Source: Rubellimicrobium arenae (lineage in GTDB: Bacteria > Pseudomonadota > Alphaproteobacteria > Rhodobacterales > Rhodobacteraceae). From it: DNA of 64,000 nt. The stretch is taken from contig NZ_JAFMSS010000007.1 in the NCBI RefSeq assembly GCF_017916295.1, positions 270,477 to 334,476 on the forward strand, read 5' to 3'. The translations under genes and the position numbers were made by a program. The notes beneath the pieces were generated by a model. The model saw only the letters and a program-made list of their open reading frames with translations. It did not search any database and had not been told where the DNA came from. Below are positions 44,256-53,135 of the stretch, one piece after another (position 1 is the first letter of the stretch; each line of letters starts with the position of its first letter).

Positions 44256-44494
44256 CAGGCGGTCTCCTGTTTCTGCCCGCGAAGGAGCGGGGGTTGGTTC
44301 GGTACCTCAAGGTTAGCGTTGCGCTGCATGGTCGCAAGGAAAAGCGGCAGGCATCCCCCGCAATCCGGCCGCTTGCCCAGGGCACGATAGACCTTTCCCG
44401 GCGTGATGATCGTCTCGTTGTCCGCGGCGCGCATCCAGTCGATGGCGGCGTGGATATCGCGGTCCGAGATGCCGTTGCAGTGGCAGACCATCAT
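44255..44494 (-). CDS. bfd: Bacterioferritin-associated ferredoxin
   Basis: A 79-residue BFD-like [2Fe-2S] protein with cysteines in VCHCNG and DCGGCLPLF. It delivers electrons to bacterioferritin haem so that stored iron can leave. It has a tail of about 25 residues after the cluster domain (ANLEVPNQPPLLRGQKQETA) not found in E. coli Bfd. The start may be ATG 44494 or 44491. It lies directly upstream of and overlaps bfr, and is divergent from the DUF2218 gene across 168 bp, where iron-responsive control would be expected; I could not identify a clear Irr or RirA box. Confidence 0.93.
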   Translation of the reverse strand: MMVCHCNGISDRDIHAAIDWMRAADNETIITPGKVYRALGKRPDCGGCLPLFLATMQRNANLEVPNQPPLLRGQKQETA

Positions 44495-44662
44495 GGTGCG
44501 GGACCCCCTGGCGATGCGTCCGGGAATGCCTGACTGTTTTCGTCTGCTCCGTCAATCCTGACTGAAATGCTTGGCAGGCCCGCGACACGCGAACGTGAGA
44601 GCGGAGGACGGCTTGTGGCCCGGATCGCAGGGGCATATTCTTACAAAAACACTAAGGAAAGA

Positions 44663-44962
44663 ATGCTCATCATGCCGACGTCCACCACGACCTTCCCCAC
44701 CCCGAACAGCGGGCGCTACCTGGCGCAGCTTTGCAAGCACTTCGCCCATAAGGTCGAGGTTTCCCAAGATGATAACGCGGGCGTCGTCACCTTGCCCCCG
44801 GGTCGCGCCGAACTTCAGGCCGAGCCGGATGGGTTGCTCATCCGGGCCGTCGGTCCCGACGCCGAGAGCCTGAACCGGGCGAAGCAGGTCATCGAAAGCC
44901 ATCTGCTTCGCTTCGCATTCCGGGAGGAGCCGCAGCCTCTCGTCTGGGAGGATGCGGCCTGA
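44663..44962 (+). CDS. DUF2218-domain protein
   Basis: A 99-residue protein matching DUF2218: the N-terminal SGRYLAQLCKHFAHKVEV, a central LPPGRAELQAEPDGLLIRA and the C-terminal LNRAKQVIESHLLRFAFRE. The family is short, cytoplasmic and often found near iron-uptake or siderophore genes; its function is unknown. AAGGA lies 4 nt before the ATG at 44663; the ATG at 44672 is an alternative. It is divergent from bfd-bfr, supporting an iron-related role. Confidence 0.85.
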   Translation: MLIMPTSTTTFPTPNSGRYLAQLCKHFAHKVEVSQDDNAGVVTLPPGRAELQAEPDGLLIRAVGPDAESLNRAKQVIESHLLRFAFREEPQPLVWEDAA

Positions 44963-45156
44963 GGTCGCGGCCCGCCGGCAGCAGGGTTGCGCGAACTCCA
45001 TGCCTGGGCGGGACGCCCAAACGCTCCGTCCGGAGGCAGGACCGGGGCGCATGGCCGCCGGGTCGCACCCTGACCCGGGAGATCCTGCGTCGGGCCGCGC
45101 CATCCTGATCTCCGGTTCACCGCTTACCCCGCTCTGCATCCCCGCCCTTGGAGTGG

Positions 45157-45185
45157 AAAGGGCGGCCCCTGGTCGGGCCGCCCCT
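45157..45185 (-). terminator. Intrinsic terminator of the DUF2852 gene
   Basis: A perfect 9-bp stem (GGGCGGCCC with GGGCCGCCC) with a 6-nt loop lies 7 nt past the DUF2852 stop and is followed by TTT on the minus strand. Confidence 0.7.
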
Positions 45186-45190
45186 TGGGC

Positions 45191-45676
45191 TCAGGCCGGG
45201 TCGCCGTCCTGCGGGGTGCGGTCGGCGGCGCGGCGGGACCGGTCATCCATGAACTGGTCGAACTCGGCCTTGTCCTTGGCGTCGCGCAGGCGGGCCAGGA
45301 AGTCCTCGAAGCTATGCTGCTCCTCCTCGAGCCGGCGGAGCGTCTCGAGCTTGTAGGCGTCGAAGGCGGCGTTGCCGGACGGGCGCGCGGCCGTCCGGAT
45401 CGAGCGCATGCGGTCCTCCCATCCGTCCCGAAGCTGGGAGCGGCCCCAACCGGCGGCGCGGGACACGAGTTCATTCTTCTGACGGCCGAACATGCGATTG
45501 CTCCAGATGGTGTAGACGAGAAGGGCGAGGCCGACCGGCCAAGCCAGGACAAACGAGACCGCGACCGCCGCGGCCCAGGCGAGGGTGCCGCGCGCGTCCA
45601 GCCAGTCGCGGACACGACGGACCCGATCGGCCCAGCGCCATCCGCCGGTAGGAGGTGAGAGGTCCAGCATGCTCAT
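45191..45676 (-). CDS. DUF2852-domain membrane protein
   Basis: A 161-residue protein with one hydrophobic segment (LAWAAAVAVSFVLAWPVGLA, near 32-55). A charged C-terminal half follows with the family hallmark SGNAAFDAYKLETLRRLEEEQ, cited here as SGNAAFDAYK followed by LRRLEEEQ, and ending in FDQFMDDRS. DUF2852 is common in Rhizobiales and Rhodobacterales; its function is unknown. The C-terminal part is predicted coiled and probably faces the cytoplasm. An AT-rich stretch upstream (about 45700-45775) probably contains the promoter. Confidence 0.85.
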   Translation of the reverse strand: MSMLDLSPPTGGWRWADRVRRVRDWLDARGTLAWAAAVAVSFVLAWPVGLALLVYTIWSNRMFGRQKNELVSRAAGWGRSQLRDGWEDRMRSIRTAARPSGNAAFDAYKLETLRRLEEEQHSFEDFLARLRDAKDKAEFDQFMDDRSRRAADRTPQDGDPA

Positions 45677-45914
45677 GCGTCGTGGTCTCCAGATGGATGT
45701 TAACTGCCTTCACTTCATAGATGACGTCACCGGGGCGCAGCTTCAAGAGATGATGTGAACATATTTAACATCTGCCGTCCGGATCGGTGGCGGGGCTTGT
45801 CCGGCTGACCGCGACAGCATCGCCCCGCCGACGCCTCATCCTTCCCTCAACGCGGTGGCGGGGACGTTCCGTCGCAGGCCGGGACTTGGCCGGTCCCGCG
45901 CGGCTGCCGCGTCG

Positions 45915-47591
45915 TCAGGACAGGCGCAGCGGGTCGGTGGTCTGGGCGGCCGCCATGTCGCGTGCAAGGCGAGCGCCATCCGAAGCCGAGCTTCGGGCCT
46001 CGCGCTCGATCATGCGGTGAACATGCGGGGGCCAACTGCCGCGATGGAGCCTCCGAAGCCGGTCGAAGAGTTCGGCGTCGTCCTTGGTGAGCCGATTGTT
46101 GAGCCGCACATAGTCCAGCCAGGTCGGGGCGTGGTAGCGCTCGACCCAGAGCTCGGGGTCGGCGAGGTCGCGCATCAGCACCCAGTTGTGCGCCCCGTCC
46201 CGCCGACGGATGCGACGGCGTTCGGACATCGTGTCGAGAAAGGCCGGCACATCGGATTCCGCGACACGCCATTCGACCGCCACCACCACGGGTCCGGTGC
46301 GGCCGTCCACCGGAACGGCGGTGTCGGGCGCGTCCCAGCGGCGAAGCGGGGCGAGGTCCCGGCCCTTGATGTCGGCCAGCGGCAGCAGCAGCCCGATCAG
46401 CGCGCAGGCGACCAGGACGCCCGCCGCGGCCAGCAGGGCTTCGGCGATGCCGCCATGCTCGGCGATGGTTCCCCAGAGCCAGGCCCCCAGCGCCATCCCG
46501 CCGAAGGCCGTCATCTGGTAAAGCGACAGCGCCCGCGCCACGACCCAGCGGGGCGTCGACATCTGCACCGAGACGTTGAAGCTGGACAGGGCCAGCACCC
46601 AGCCGGCCCCGGCCACCAGGAGCGCGGGCACGGTCAGCAGGATCGTCCCGCTCAGCGCCGTGATGGCCGCGGCCGCCGCGAAGGCAAGCGAGGCGGCGCG
46701 CACCAGGCTTTCGGTGGTGAGGCGCGACCGGAGCGCGGTGCTCGCCATCGCGCCGCCCACCGCGCCCACGCCGAAGGCGCCGAGCAGCAGCCCGTAGATC
46801 AGCGGCCCGCCTCCCACGAGCACCCGCGCGATCAGGGGCATCAGGGCGGAGATCGCGCTCGCCCCGGTGCCGAAGGCAAGGCTTCGGATCAGGACCACCA
46901 GCACCTTGGGGGACATCACGACATAGCGGACGCCCGACAGCATCGCGGCCCCAAGGGTTTCCGGAGGCAGGGGGGAGGGGGGCCTTTCGGGCCTCCAGCG
47001 GGCCAGCACGACGATCAGGGCGATGTAGCTCAGGGCGTTCACGGCAAAGGCGGCGGCGGCCCCGGCGGCGGCGACGATGGCGCCACCGATCGCCGGGCCA
47101 AGGCTCCGCGCGATGTTGAAGCCCATGCTGTTGAGCGCCACGGCGGCCGGAAGATCCTGGCGGGGAACCATGTCCCCGACCGAGGCCTGCCAGGCGGGGC
47201 TGTTCAGCGCCGCGCCGCATCCGATCAGGAAGGTGAAGAGCAGGAGCAGCCAGGGCGTGATGACGCCCGCCCAGGCCGCCGCGGACAGGAGCACGGACGC
47301 GGCCAGCATGAAGACCTGGGCGACCAGCATGACCTTCCGGCGGTCCAGGCTGTCGGCGATGGCCCCCGACACCAGGGACAGCAGCATGATCGGCAGCGTC
47401 ACCGACGCCTGCACGAGGGCCACCATGTCCGCCGACGGCGCGATGCTGGTCATCATCCAGGACGCGCCGACCGACTGGATCAGGCCGCCGAAGTTGGATG
47501 CCATGCTGGCGATCCACACCGACCGGAAGATCGGGTGCCGGAGCGGGGCGAGGGCCGAGGGCCGCTCGGCCGGAGCCTGCGCGTCAGCCAT
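45915..47591 (-). CDS. MFS exporter with C-terminal soluble domain
   Basis: A 558-residue protein of the MFS_3 (enterobactin exporter-like) group. About 11 to 12 helices fill residues 20 to 410, with the loop motif GAIADSLDRRKVMLVAQ between helices 2 and 3. A cytoplasmic domain of about 130 residues follows, starting at GPVVVAVEWRV and containing NWVLMRDLADPELWVERYH, a ferredoxin-like fold usual in this subgroup. The ATG at 47591 places helix 1 near the N-terminus; longer readings run into non-coding sequence. The exported compound is unknown, a drug or siderophore being typical. Confidence 0.88.
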   Translation of the reverse strand: MADAQAPAERPSALAPLRHPIFRSVWIASMASNFGGLIQSVGASWMMTSIAPSADMVALVQASVTLPIMLLSLVSGAIADSLDRRKVMLVAQVFMLAASVLLSAAAWAGVITPWLLLLFTFLIGCGAALNSPAWQASVGDMVPRQDLPAAVALNSMGFNIARSLGPAIGGAIVAAAGAAAAFAVNALSYIALIVVLARWRPERPPSPLPPETLGAAMLSGVRYVVMSPKVLVVLIRSLAFGTGASAISALMPLIARVLVGGGPLIYGLLLGAFGVGAVGGAMASTALRSRLTTESLVRAASLAFAAAAAITALSGTILLTVPALLVAGAGWVLALSSFNVSVQMSTPRWVVARALSLYQMTAFGGMALGAWLWGTIAEHGGIAEALLAAAGVLVACALIGLLLPLADIKGRDLAPLRRWDAPDTAVPVDGRTGPVVVAVEWRVAESDVPAFLDTMSERRRIRRRDGAHNWVLMRDLADPELWVERYHAPTWLDYVRLNNRLTKDDAELFDRLRRLHRGSWPPHVHRMIEREARSSASDGARLARDMAAAQTTDPLRLS

Positions 47592-47830
47592 GTCGACCCC
47601 ACCGGAACCGCTGGGGCCGAACCCTGGACCGGAACGTCCTGAGGCGCGATGCCGCGGGACATGCGGTCGTCTGGACCACGAGACCGGTGCTCCGGGACGG
47701 GGCAGGGCCCCGGGGGGGAATGCCGATCTCGGCCTGGAGCATGGTTCGCCTCCTGTCAGCTCGCACGCGGGGCAGGGTAGCCGCCTGGGCCCGCTCGTCT
47801 CGCAACCCCGTCCGCATCCAAGGGTTCCGA

Positions 47831-47853
47831 ACCCCTGGCCTACACCCAGGGGT
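47831..47853. repeat. Hairpin in the gap upstream of the MFS gene
   Basis: A perfect 8-bp stem (ACCCCTGG with CCAGGGGT) with a 7-nt loop. It lies about 240 bp before the MFS start and 525 bp before the sugar transporter, so its role is unclear. Confidence 0.4.
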
Positions 47854-48090
47854 CCCAGCGCATCCGGCGAAGGGATCCGGCAAGGCACCGCAGCCCCGCG
47901 CGCCCTGTCCCAGAACTCCGGGCACGGGGGGGAGGCCGGTTCGTCAAGAATTATCGTTGGACCGTGCAAATCCTGGTAGCCTTGAAGGGGCCCCATGCCC
48001 CATCCTCGGGCCACGCCGAGACGGGAGAAACCTGTCCGGCCAAGGGAGTGGGGCCGGGCCCCGGTTCGGGCCCCGTGGGAGGAGATGGGC

Positions 48091-48204
48091 GTGACGTCGG
48101 ATCCAGAGGTCATCCAGCTCGGCACCCGGCAGGGCCCCGCGCGGACGGGGAGGCCCCCGCCGCGGTTCCGGGCCCTGCTGGCCGAACACGTCCGGGCGGC
48201 CTAG
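48091..48204 (+). CDS. Possible 37-residue small ORF upstream of the sugar transporter
   Basis: A GTG start at 48091 has GGGAGGAG exactly 6 nt upstream, one of the best ribosome sites in the window, and opens a 37-residue frame ending in RFRALLAEHVRAA. I recognise no family. It may be a leader peptide, the remnant of a lost gene, or chance in GC-rich sequence. Confidence 0.25.
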   Translation: MTSDPEVIQLGTRQGPARTGRPPPRFRALLAEHVRAA

Positions 48205-48310
48205 CTCGGGTCGGATAGGGGGAGGAGACGGGCGCATCCAGCCGGCACACGGCCTGCACGAGCCGCGACCCGCGGGACCGGCGACGTCGTCGTCCGGGAC
48301 CGATGACAGC

Positions 48311-48340
48311 CCTCCGGGACAGGGGACAGGAGCCCGGAGG
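48311..48340 (+). repeat. Leader hairpin before the sugar-binding protein gene
   Basis: CCTCCGGG and CCCGGAGG form an 8-bp stem with a 14-nt loop, 38 nt before the ATG at 48378. It may stabilise the 5' end of an abundant binding-protein mRNA. Confidence 0.4.
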
Positions 48341-48377
48341 CCAGAAACGACAAGACCAACTGAAAGGGAGAGGACAT

Positions 48378-49436
48378 ATGAGAGAATTCACGATGAGGCT
48401 CGCGGGGGCCGCCACCCTGCTCGGCGCGATGCTGGGTGGCACGGCCGCCCTGGCGCAGGCCGATGGTTCGACCGTCGCGTTCCTGATGCCCGACCAGGGC
48501 TCGACCCGCTACGAAGAGCATGACTTTCCCGGCTTCCAGGCCAGGATGAACGAGCTCTGCCCGACCTGCACCGTCATCTACCAGAACGCGACCGCCGACG
48601 CGTCCCTGCAGCAGCAGCAGTTCAACTCGGTCATCGCCCAGGGCGCCAAGGTCGTCGTGCTCGACCCCGTGGACTCGGCGGCGGCGGCCTCGCTGGTGCA
48701 GCTCGCGCATTCGCAGGGCGTCAAGGTCATCGCCTACGACCGCCCGATCCCGGACACGCCCGCCGACTTCTACGTGTCCTTCGACAACGAGGCGATCGGC
48801 GCGGCGATCGCCCAGTCCCTGGTCGACCACCTCAAGGCGCAGGGCGTGCCCGAGGGCTCGGGCCTCCTGCAGATCAACGGCTCGCCCACCGACGCGGCGG
48901 CCGGCCTGATCCGCGACGGGGCGCATTCGGCGCTCGAAAGCTCGGGCTTCACGACGCTGGCGGAGTTCGACACGCCCAACTGGGCCCCGCCCGAGGCGCA
49001 GCAATGGACGGCGGGGCAGATCACCCGCTTCGGCGACCAGATCAAGGGCGTGGTCGCGGCCAACGACGGCACCGGCGGTGCGGCCATCGCCGCCTTCAAG
49101 GCCGCGGGGGTGGACCCCGTGCCCCCGGTGACCGGCAACGACGCGACCACCGCCGCGCTCCAGCTGGTGATCTCGGGCGACCAGTACAACACGATCTCGA
49201 AACCGTCCGAGATCGTGGGCGGCGCGGCGGCGGACGTGGCCGTGGCGCTCCTCAACGGCACCGACCCCGGCCCGACGACGACGCTCTATGACACGCCCTC
49301 GCAGCTCTTCGTCCCGGCGGTCATCACCCGCGAGAACATCAAGGCCGAGATCTTCGACAAGGGCATCGCCACGCCCGAGGAGGTCTGCACCGGCGAATAT
49401 GCTGCCGGCTGCCAGGAACTCGGCATCACCCAGTGA
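48378..49436 (+). CDS. Sugar ABC transporter, periplasmic binding protein (XylF/RbsB type)
   Basis: A 352-residue binding protein with a signal peptide (about 1-28, ending in ALAQ). The mature part starts VAFLMPDQGSTRYEEHD and has VIAQGAKVVVLDPVDS, VKVIAYDRPIPD and GVVAANDGTGGAAIAAFKAAG, the pattern of xylose/ribose-type receptors. A two-cysteine pair in ELCPTCTV is likely a disulphide. The ATG at 48378 follows AAAGGGAGAGGA. It is the first gene of a four-gene operon. A pentose or polyol is the likely ligand; a linked polyol-type SDR supports that. Confidence 0.9.
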   Translation: MREFTMRLAGAATLLGAMLGGTAALAQADGSTVAFLMPDQGSTRYEEHDFPGFQARMNELCPTCTVIYQNATADASLQQQQFNSVIAQGAKVVVLDPVDSAAAASLVQLAHSQGVKVIAYDRPIPDTPADFYVSFDNEAIGAAIAQSLVDHLKAQGVPEGSGLLQINGSPTDAAAGLIRDGAHSALESSGFTTLAEFDTPNWAPPEAQQWTAGQITRFGDQIKGVVAANDGTGGAAIAAFKAAGVDPVPPVTGNDATTAALQLVISGDQYNTISKPSEIVGGAAADVAVALLNGTDPGPTTTLYDTPSQLFVPAVITRENIKAEIFDKGIATPEEVCTGEYAAGCQELGITQ

Positions 49437-49502
49437 CGGCCGGATGATCCCTGCGCCCGGCCGCCACTGGGCCGGCCGGGCGCCCTGACCGAAAGGCGGA
49501 CT

Positions 49503-50324
49503 ATGACCGACATCGCAGGCGCAGACGCGCGGCGGACGGAGCCGGTGCTCTCGCTCCGCAACGTGTCCAAGAACTTCGGCGCCGTCTCGGCGCTGACCGA
49601 CATCGAGCTCGACGTCCATGCCGGCGAGGTCGTGGCCCTCGTGGGCGACAACGGCGCGGGCAAGTCCACCCTGGTCAAGATCCTGGCTGGCGTGCACCAG
49701 CCCAGCTCGGGGACGATCCGCTTCATGGGCCAGGAGGTCCAGCTCACCGACCCCGGCGCCGCGCTCGACCTCGGCATCGCCACGGTGTTCCAGGACCTCG
49801 CGCTCTGCGAGAACCTCGACGTCGTGGCCAACATCTTCCTTGGGCGCGAGGCGGTCCCCTGGCGGCTGGACGAGGTGGCGATGGAGGTCCGCGCCTGGAC
49901 GCTCCTCAACGAGTTGTCCGCCCGCATCCCGTCCGTGCGCGAGCCGGTGGCCTCGCTCTCGGGCGGGCAGCGGCAGACGGTGGCCATCGCCCGCTCGCTC
50001 CTTCTCGAGCCCAAGCTCATCATGCTGGACGAGCCGACCGCCGCGCTGGGCGTCGCGCAGACGGCCGAGGTCCTGAACCTGATCGAGCGGGTGCGCGACC
50101 GCGGCCTTGGCGTGATCATGATCAGCCACAACATGGAGGACGTGCGCGCCGTCGCCGACCGTATCGTCGTGCTGCGCCTGGGGCGCAACAACGGCGTCTT
50201 CCTGCCCGACGCCTCCAACCATGAACTCGTCGCCGCGATCACCGGCGCGACCGAGAACGCCGTCTCCCGCCGCGCCAGCCGCCGCGAGGCGCCGCGCATG
50301 ACCGCCCAGGAGGAGCCCCGATGA
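49503..50324 (+). CDS. Sugar ABC transporter, single ATP-binding domain
   Basis: A 273-residue ATPase with one nucleotide-binding domain rather than the usual tandem pair of XylG or RbsA, resembling FrcA-type proteins. Walker A is GDNGAGKST, the signature is LSGGQRQTVAIARSL, Walker B is LIMLDEPTAALG and the switch His is in MISHNMEDV. It would act as a homodimer. It lies 66 bp after the binding-protein gene and overlaps the permease gene by ATGA. Confidence 0.93.
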   Translation: MTDIAGADARRTEPVLSLRNVSKNFGAVSALTDIELDVHAGEVVALVGDNGAGKSTLVKILAGVHQPSSGTIRFMGQEVQLTDPGAALDLGIATVFQDLALCENLDVVANIFLGREAVPWRLDEVAMEVRAWTLLNELSARIPSVREPVASLSGGQRQTVAIARSLLLEPKLIMLDEPTAALGVAQTAEVLNLIERVRDRGLGVIMISHNMEDVRAVADRIVVLRLGRNNGVFLPDASNHELVAAITGATENAVSRRASRREAPRMTAQEEPR

Positions 50325-51574
50325 GCCAGAACGCACCCGATCCGGGCGCGAGGGCGCTCGACCGAAGCGATGTCCGCCTGCGCCACGACGAAGGGCTGGG
50401 CGGCGCGATCCGCGCCTTCCTCGACCGGATCCGGTCCGGCGACCTGGGCATGCTGCCGGTGGCCGTGGGACTCGTGATCATCTCGCTTGTCTTCTCGGCG
50501 CTGAACCCCGTCTTCCTCGCGCCCAACAACCTGGTGAACCTGCTCTTCGACTGCGCCACGGTGGGGGTGATCTCGCTCGGCATCGTGTGCGTGCTGATGG
50601 TGGGGGAGATCGACCTGTCCGTCGGCTCGATGAGCGGCTTCGCCTCGGCGATGGTGGGGATGCTCTGGGTGAACAACGGTTGGCCGGTGGCCGTCGCCAT
50701 CCTCGCGGCGCTGGCCGTGGGCGCCCTGGTCGGCACCCTTTATGCCTTTCTCTTCAACCGGCTCGGGATGCCGAGCTTCGTGGCCACCCTGGCCGGCCTT
50801 CTCGCCATCCTGGGGCTGCAACTCTACATCCTGGGAACCTCGGGCTCCATCAACCTGCCGTACCAGTCCCCGCTGGTGAAGTTCGGGCAGGTCCTCCTCA
50901 TGCCCGCCTGGCTGTCGCACGCCCTGGCCCTGCTCCCCGGGATCGTCCTCGTGGTGATCGGCCTGGGGAACATGAACCGCCGCCGGGCGGCGAACCTGAG
51001 CCCCGGCTCGATGGGCGGGCTGATCGTCAGGGCCGTCGTGCTCACCCTGGCCCTGGAGGCGGTGGTCTACTACCTCAATCTGGGGCGGGGCGTGCCCTGG
51101 ATGTTCGGGCTGTTCGTGGCGCTGGTGCTGGTGATGAACTACGCCTTCACGCGCACGAAATGGGGCCGCTCGATGATCGCCGTGGGCGGCAACCGCGAGG
51201 CCGCGCGCCGTGCCGGCATCAACGTCCGCTTCATCTACACGAGCGCCTTCGTCCTGTGCTCCATGTTCGCCGCGCTGGGCGGCATCCTGTCGGCCGCCCG
51301 CCTCGCCTCGGCCAGCCAGCAGGCCGGGACCGGGGACGTGAACCTGAACGCCATCGCCGCGGCGGTCATCGGCGGCACCAGCCTGTTCGGCGGACGCGGC
51401 AGCGCCTATTCGGCGCTTCTCGGGATCATCGTGATCCAGGCCATCGCGAGCGGCCTCACGCTCCTCAACCTCAGCTCCTCGCTGCGCTACATGATCACGG
51501 GGGGCGTCCTTGCCATCGCCGTGATCGTGGATTCGCTGGCCCGCCGGTCGCGGGTCTCGCACGGGCGGGCCTGA
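50321..51574 (+). CDS. Sugar ABC transporter, permease (XylH-like)
   Basis: A 417-residue BPD_transp_2-family permease with about 10 to 11 helices. Family segments include LGIVCVLMVGEIDLSVGSM, FVATLAGLLAILGLQLYIL, VGGNREAARRAGINV and AAVIGGTSLFGGRGSA. The length and long cytoplasmic loop fit XylH. It pairs with the preceding single-domain ATPase and precedes the SDR gene by 26 bp. Confidence 0.93.
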   Translation: MSQNAPDPGARALDRSDVRLRHDEGLGGAIRAFLDRIRSGDLGMLPVAVGLVIISLVFSALNPVFLAPNNLVNLLFDCATVGVISLGIVCVLMVGEIDLSVGSMSGFASAMVGMLWVNNGWPVAVAILAALAVGALVGTLYAFLFNRLGMPSFVATLAGLLAILGLQLYILGTSGSINLPYQSPLVKFGQVLLMPAWLSHALALLPGIVLVVIGLGNMNRRRAANLSPGSMGGLIVRAVVLTLALEAVVYYLNLGRGVPWMFGLFVALVLVMNYAFTRTKWGRSMIAVGGNREAARRAGINVRFIYTSAFVLCSMFAALGGILSAARLASASQQAGTGDVNLNAIAAAVIGGTSLFGGRGSAYSALLGIIVIQAIASGLTLLNLSSSLRYMITGGVLAIAVIVDSLARRSRVSHGRA

Positions 51575-51600
51575 CCAGGACGAATGGAAGGAACATCGGC

Positions 51601-52329
51601 ATGACGGAACAATTCAGCGGCAAGGTCGCCGCCATCACGGGCGCGGCCTCCGGCATCGGCCTCGCCTGCGCGCAGGCCCTGATCGGGGCGGGGGCGACCG
51701 TGGTCCTCGTGGACCGGGCCGAGGAGCGGCTGAACCAGCTCTGCGCCGAGATGGGGCCGCGCGCGATCCCGGTGGTGGTAGACCTGCTCGACCCGGAGAG
51801 CGTGTCGCGCATGATGCCGCAGATCCTGGAAAAGGCCGGGCATCTCGACATCTTCCACGCCAATGCGGGCTCCTACATCGGCGGCGACATCCTCGAGGGG
51901 GACCCGGACGCCTGGGACCAGATGCTGAACCTGAACGTCAATGCGGTGTTCCGAAGCGTCCACGCGGTCCTGCCGCACATGGTCGAGCGCAAGACCGGCG
52001 ACGTCATCGTCACCAGTTCCGTGGCCGGGGTCATTCCCGTGCTGTGGGAGCCGATCTACACCGCCTCCAAGCACGCCGTGCAGGCCTTCGTCCACACGGT
52101 CCGGCGTCAGGTCCTGCGCCATGGGGTCCGCGTCGGCGCGGTGCTCCCCGGTCCGGTGGTGACGGCGCTCCTCGACGACTGGCCCAAGGCCAAGATGGAC
52201 GAGGCGCTGGCGGCGGGCGCCCTCATGCAGCCGCAGGAGGTGGCCGACGCGGTGCTCTTCATGCTGAGCCGGCCCCGCAACATCGTGATCCGCGACCTGA
52301 CCATCCTTCCGGTCAGCCTGGATCTCTGA
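51601..52329 (+). CDS. SDR-family polyol dehydrogenase-like protein
   Basis: A 242-residue classical SDR. The cofactor loop is ITGAASGIGLACAQAL, the structural motif is FHANAGSYIGG, and the catalytic Ser, Tyr and Lys lie in VIVTSSVAG and YTASKHAV. It is similar in outline to ribitol or sorbitol dehydrogenases, which fits its place as the last gene of a xylose/polyol-type ABC operon. GGAAGGAAC precedes the ATG. The exact polyol is inference. Confidence 0.88.
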   Translation: MTEQFSGKVAAITGAASGIGLACAQALIGAGATVVLVDRAEERLNQLCAEMGPRAIPVVVDLLDPESVSRMMPQILEKAGHLDIFHANAGSYIGGDILEGDPDAWDQMLNLNVNAVFRSVHAVLPHMVERKTGDVIVTSSVAGVIPVLWEPIYTASKHAVQAFVHTVRRQVLRHGVRVGAVLPGPVVTALLDDWPKAKMDEALAAGALMQPQEVADAVLFMLSRPRNIVIRDLTILPVSLDL

Positions 52330-52330
52330 C

Positions 52331-52371
52331 CGCGGCCCAGGCGTCGGACCCGGCCGGTCGGGCGGGCCGCG
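52331..52371 (+). terminator. Terminator-like hairpin after the sugar operon
   Basis: Starting 1 nt after the SDR stop, CGCGGCCC pairs with GGGCCGCG over 8 bp, with a 25-nt loop that can itself pair. No T-run follows. Confidence 0.45.
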
Positions 52372-52422
52372 TCTGGACGCGTGGGACGGGATCGGGTCCG
52401 ATGCGGCCTGCGCCTGGGGCGC

Positions 52423-53046
52423 TCAGGCGCTCCAGGTGCGGGTGTCCCCCGAATCGATATGCGTGAAGTTCTGGCGGTGGTATCGACCGACGCCCCCCAC
52501 CTGCAGCCATTCCGCGTAGTCGGCGACCTGCTCCATCTCCACGCCGTCCAGCCGGATGTCGGCGGCGCGGCGGCGCGTGTGGTAGCTGTTGGACGCGGCG
52601 CCCAGGCCCTGGCGCTGGAGCATCGCGTTGGTCCGCTTGGTGCGGAACCCTGACAGGAGCGTGATCTGCCCCGAATAGCCGTCGTAGCGCGCGGCGTCCG
52701 AGATGGCCGCCAGCGCCCAGTAGATCCGCGGGTCGATCTTGGGGTCCTTGTTCTCGCGCCAGTCGCGGAACAGCCAGTTCAGCCGCCGGATGGCCCGGTC
52801 GTCATAATCGGAACCCTGGGCAAAGCGCAGGGCGACGCGTTCGCCCGTGTTGGAGTTGGTGATGTCGAGGTAAGGGTCGATCGACGTCACGAGACCGTCC
52901 AGGCGGCTGCCGGGGCGCCAGGGGTCGGGCAGCTTCTCGTAGCCGCCGCCACACCCGGCCAGAAGGGGCAGGGCCAGTCCCGCGCCCAACGCGCCAAGAA
53001 CCTTGCGCCGTCCGAGGCGGTCCGCTCCCGCCATGCCTGTCATCAT
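52423..53046 (-). CDS. DUF882/YcbK-family murein endopeptidase-like lipoprotein
   Basis: A 207-residue protein related to peptidase M15 and MepK, which cut peptidoglycan cross-links. The zinc ligands are probably the His and Asp of SYHTRRRAADIRLDG and the His of FTHIDSG. The N-terminus combines a twin-Arg sequence (GRRKVLGALGAGLAL) with the lipobox LLAGC (Cys32), suggesting Tat export and lipid anchoring. GGAGG lies 6 nt before the ATG at 53046. It is 135 bp downstream of the ABC exporter gene. Confidence 0.88.
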   Translation of the reverse strand: MMTGMAGADRLGRRKVLGALGAGLALPLLAGCGGGYEKLPDPWRPGSRLDGLVTSIDPYLDITNSNTGERVALRFAQGSDYDDRAIRRLNWLFRDWRENKDPKIDPRIYWALAAISDAARYDGYSGQITLLSGFRTKRTNAMLQRQGLGAASNSYHTRRRAADIRLDGVEMEQVADYAEWLQVGGVGRYHRQNFTHIDSGDTRTWSA

Positions 53047-53135
53047 CTTGCGCCTCCACGGGGCGACTCGCTCCGCCCCGCGAAAGATTACCCTGCGCAA
53101 GGGGGTCCCGGAACGGGACTCGCCGGACGGGATGC

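Larger units (their letters stand above)
47592..48377. other. 785-bp non-coding region before the sugar transporter
   Basis: The largest gap in the window. It contains two hairpins (47831-47853 and 48311-48340), tandem CGGGCCCCG repeats near 48055-48075, and a short frame with a strong ribosome site at 48091-48204, each listed or discussed separately. No regulator gene is seen, although ABC sugar operons of this kind often have one beside them. Confidence 0.6.

Noticed and set aside
47804..47828. GGAAC-N16-GGTT on the minus strand upstream of the MFS gene
   Set aside because: It would leave a leader of more than 200 nt and has a mismatched -10; with this GC content a chance match is plausible. 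I did not list it as a promoter.
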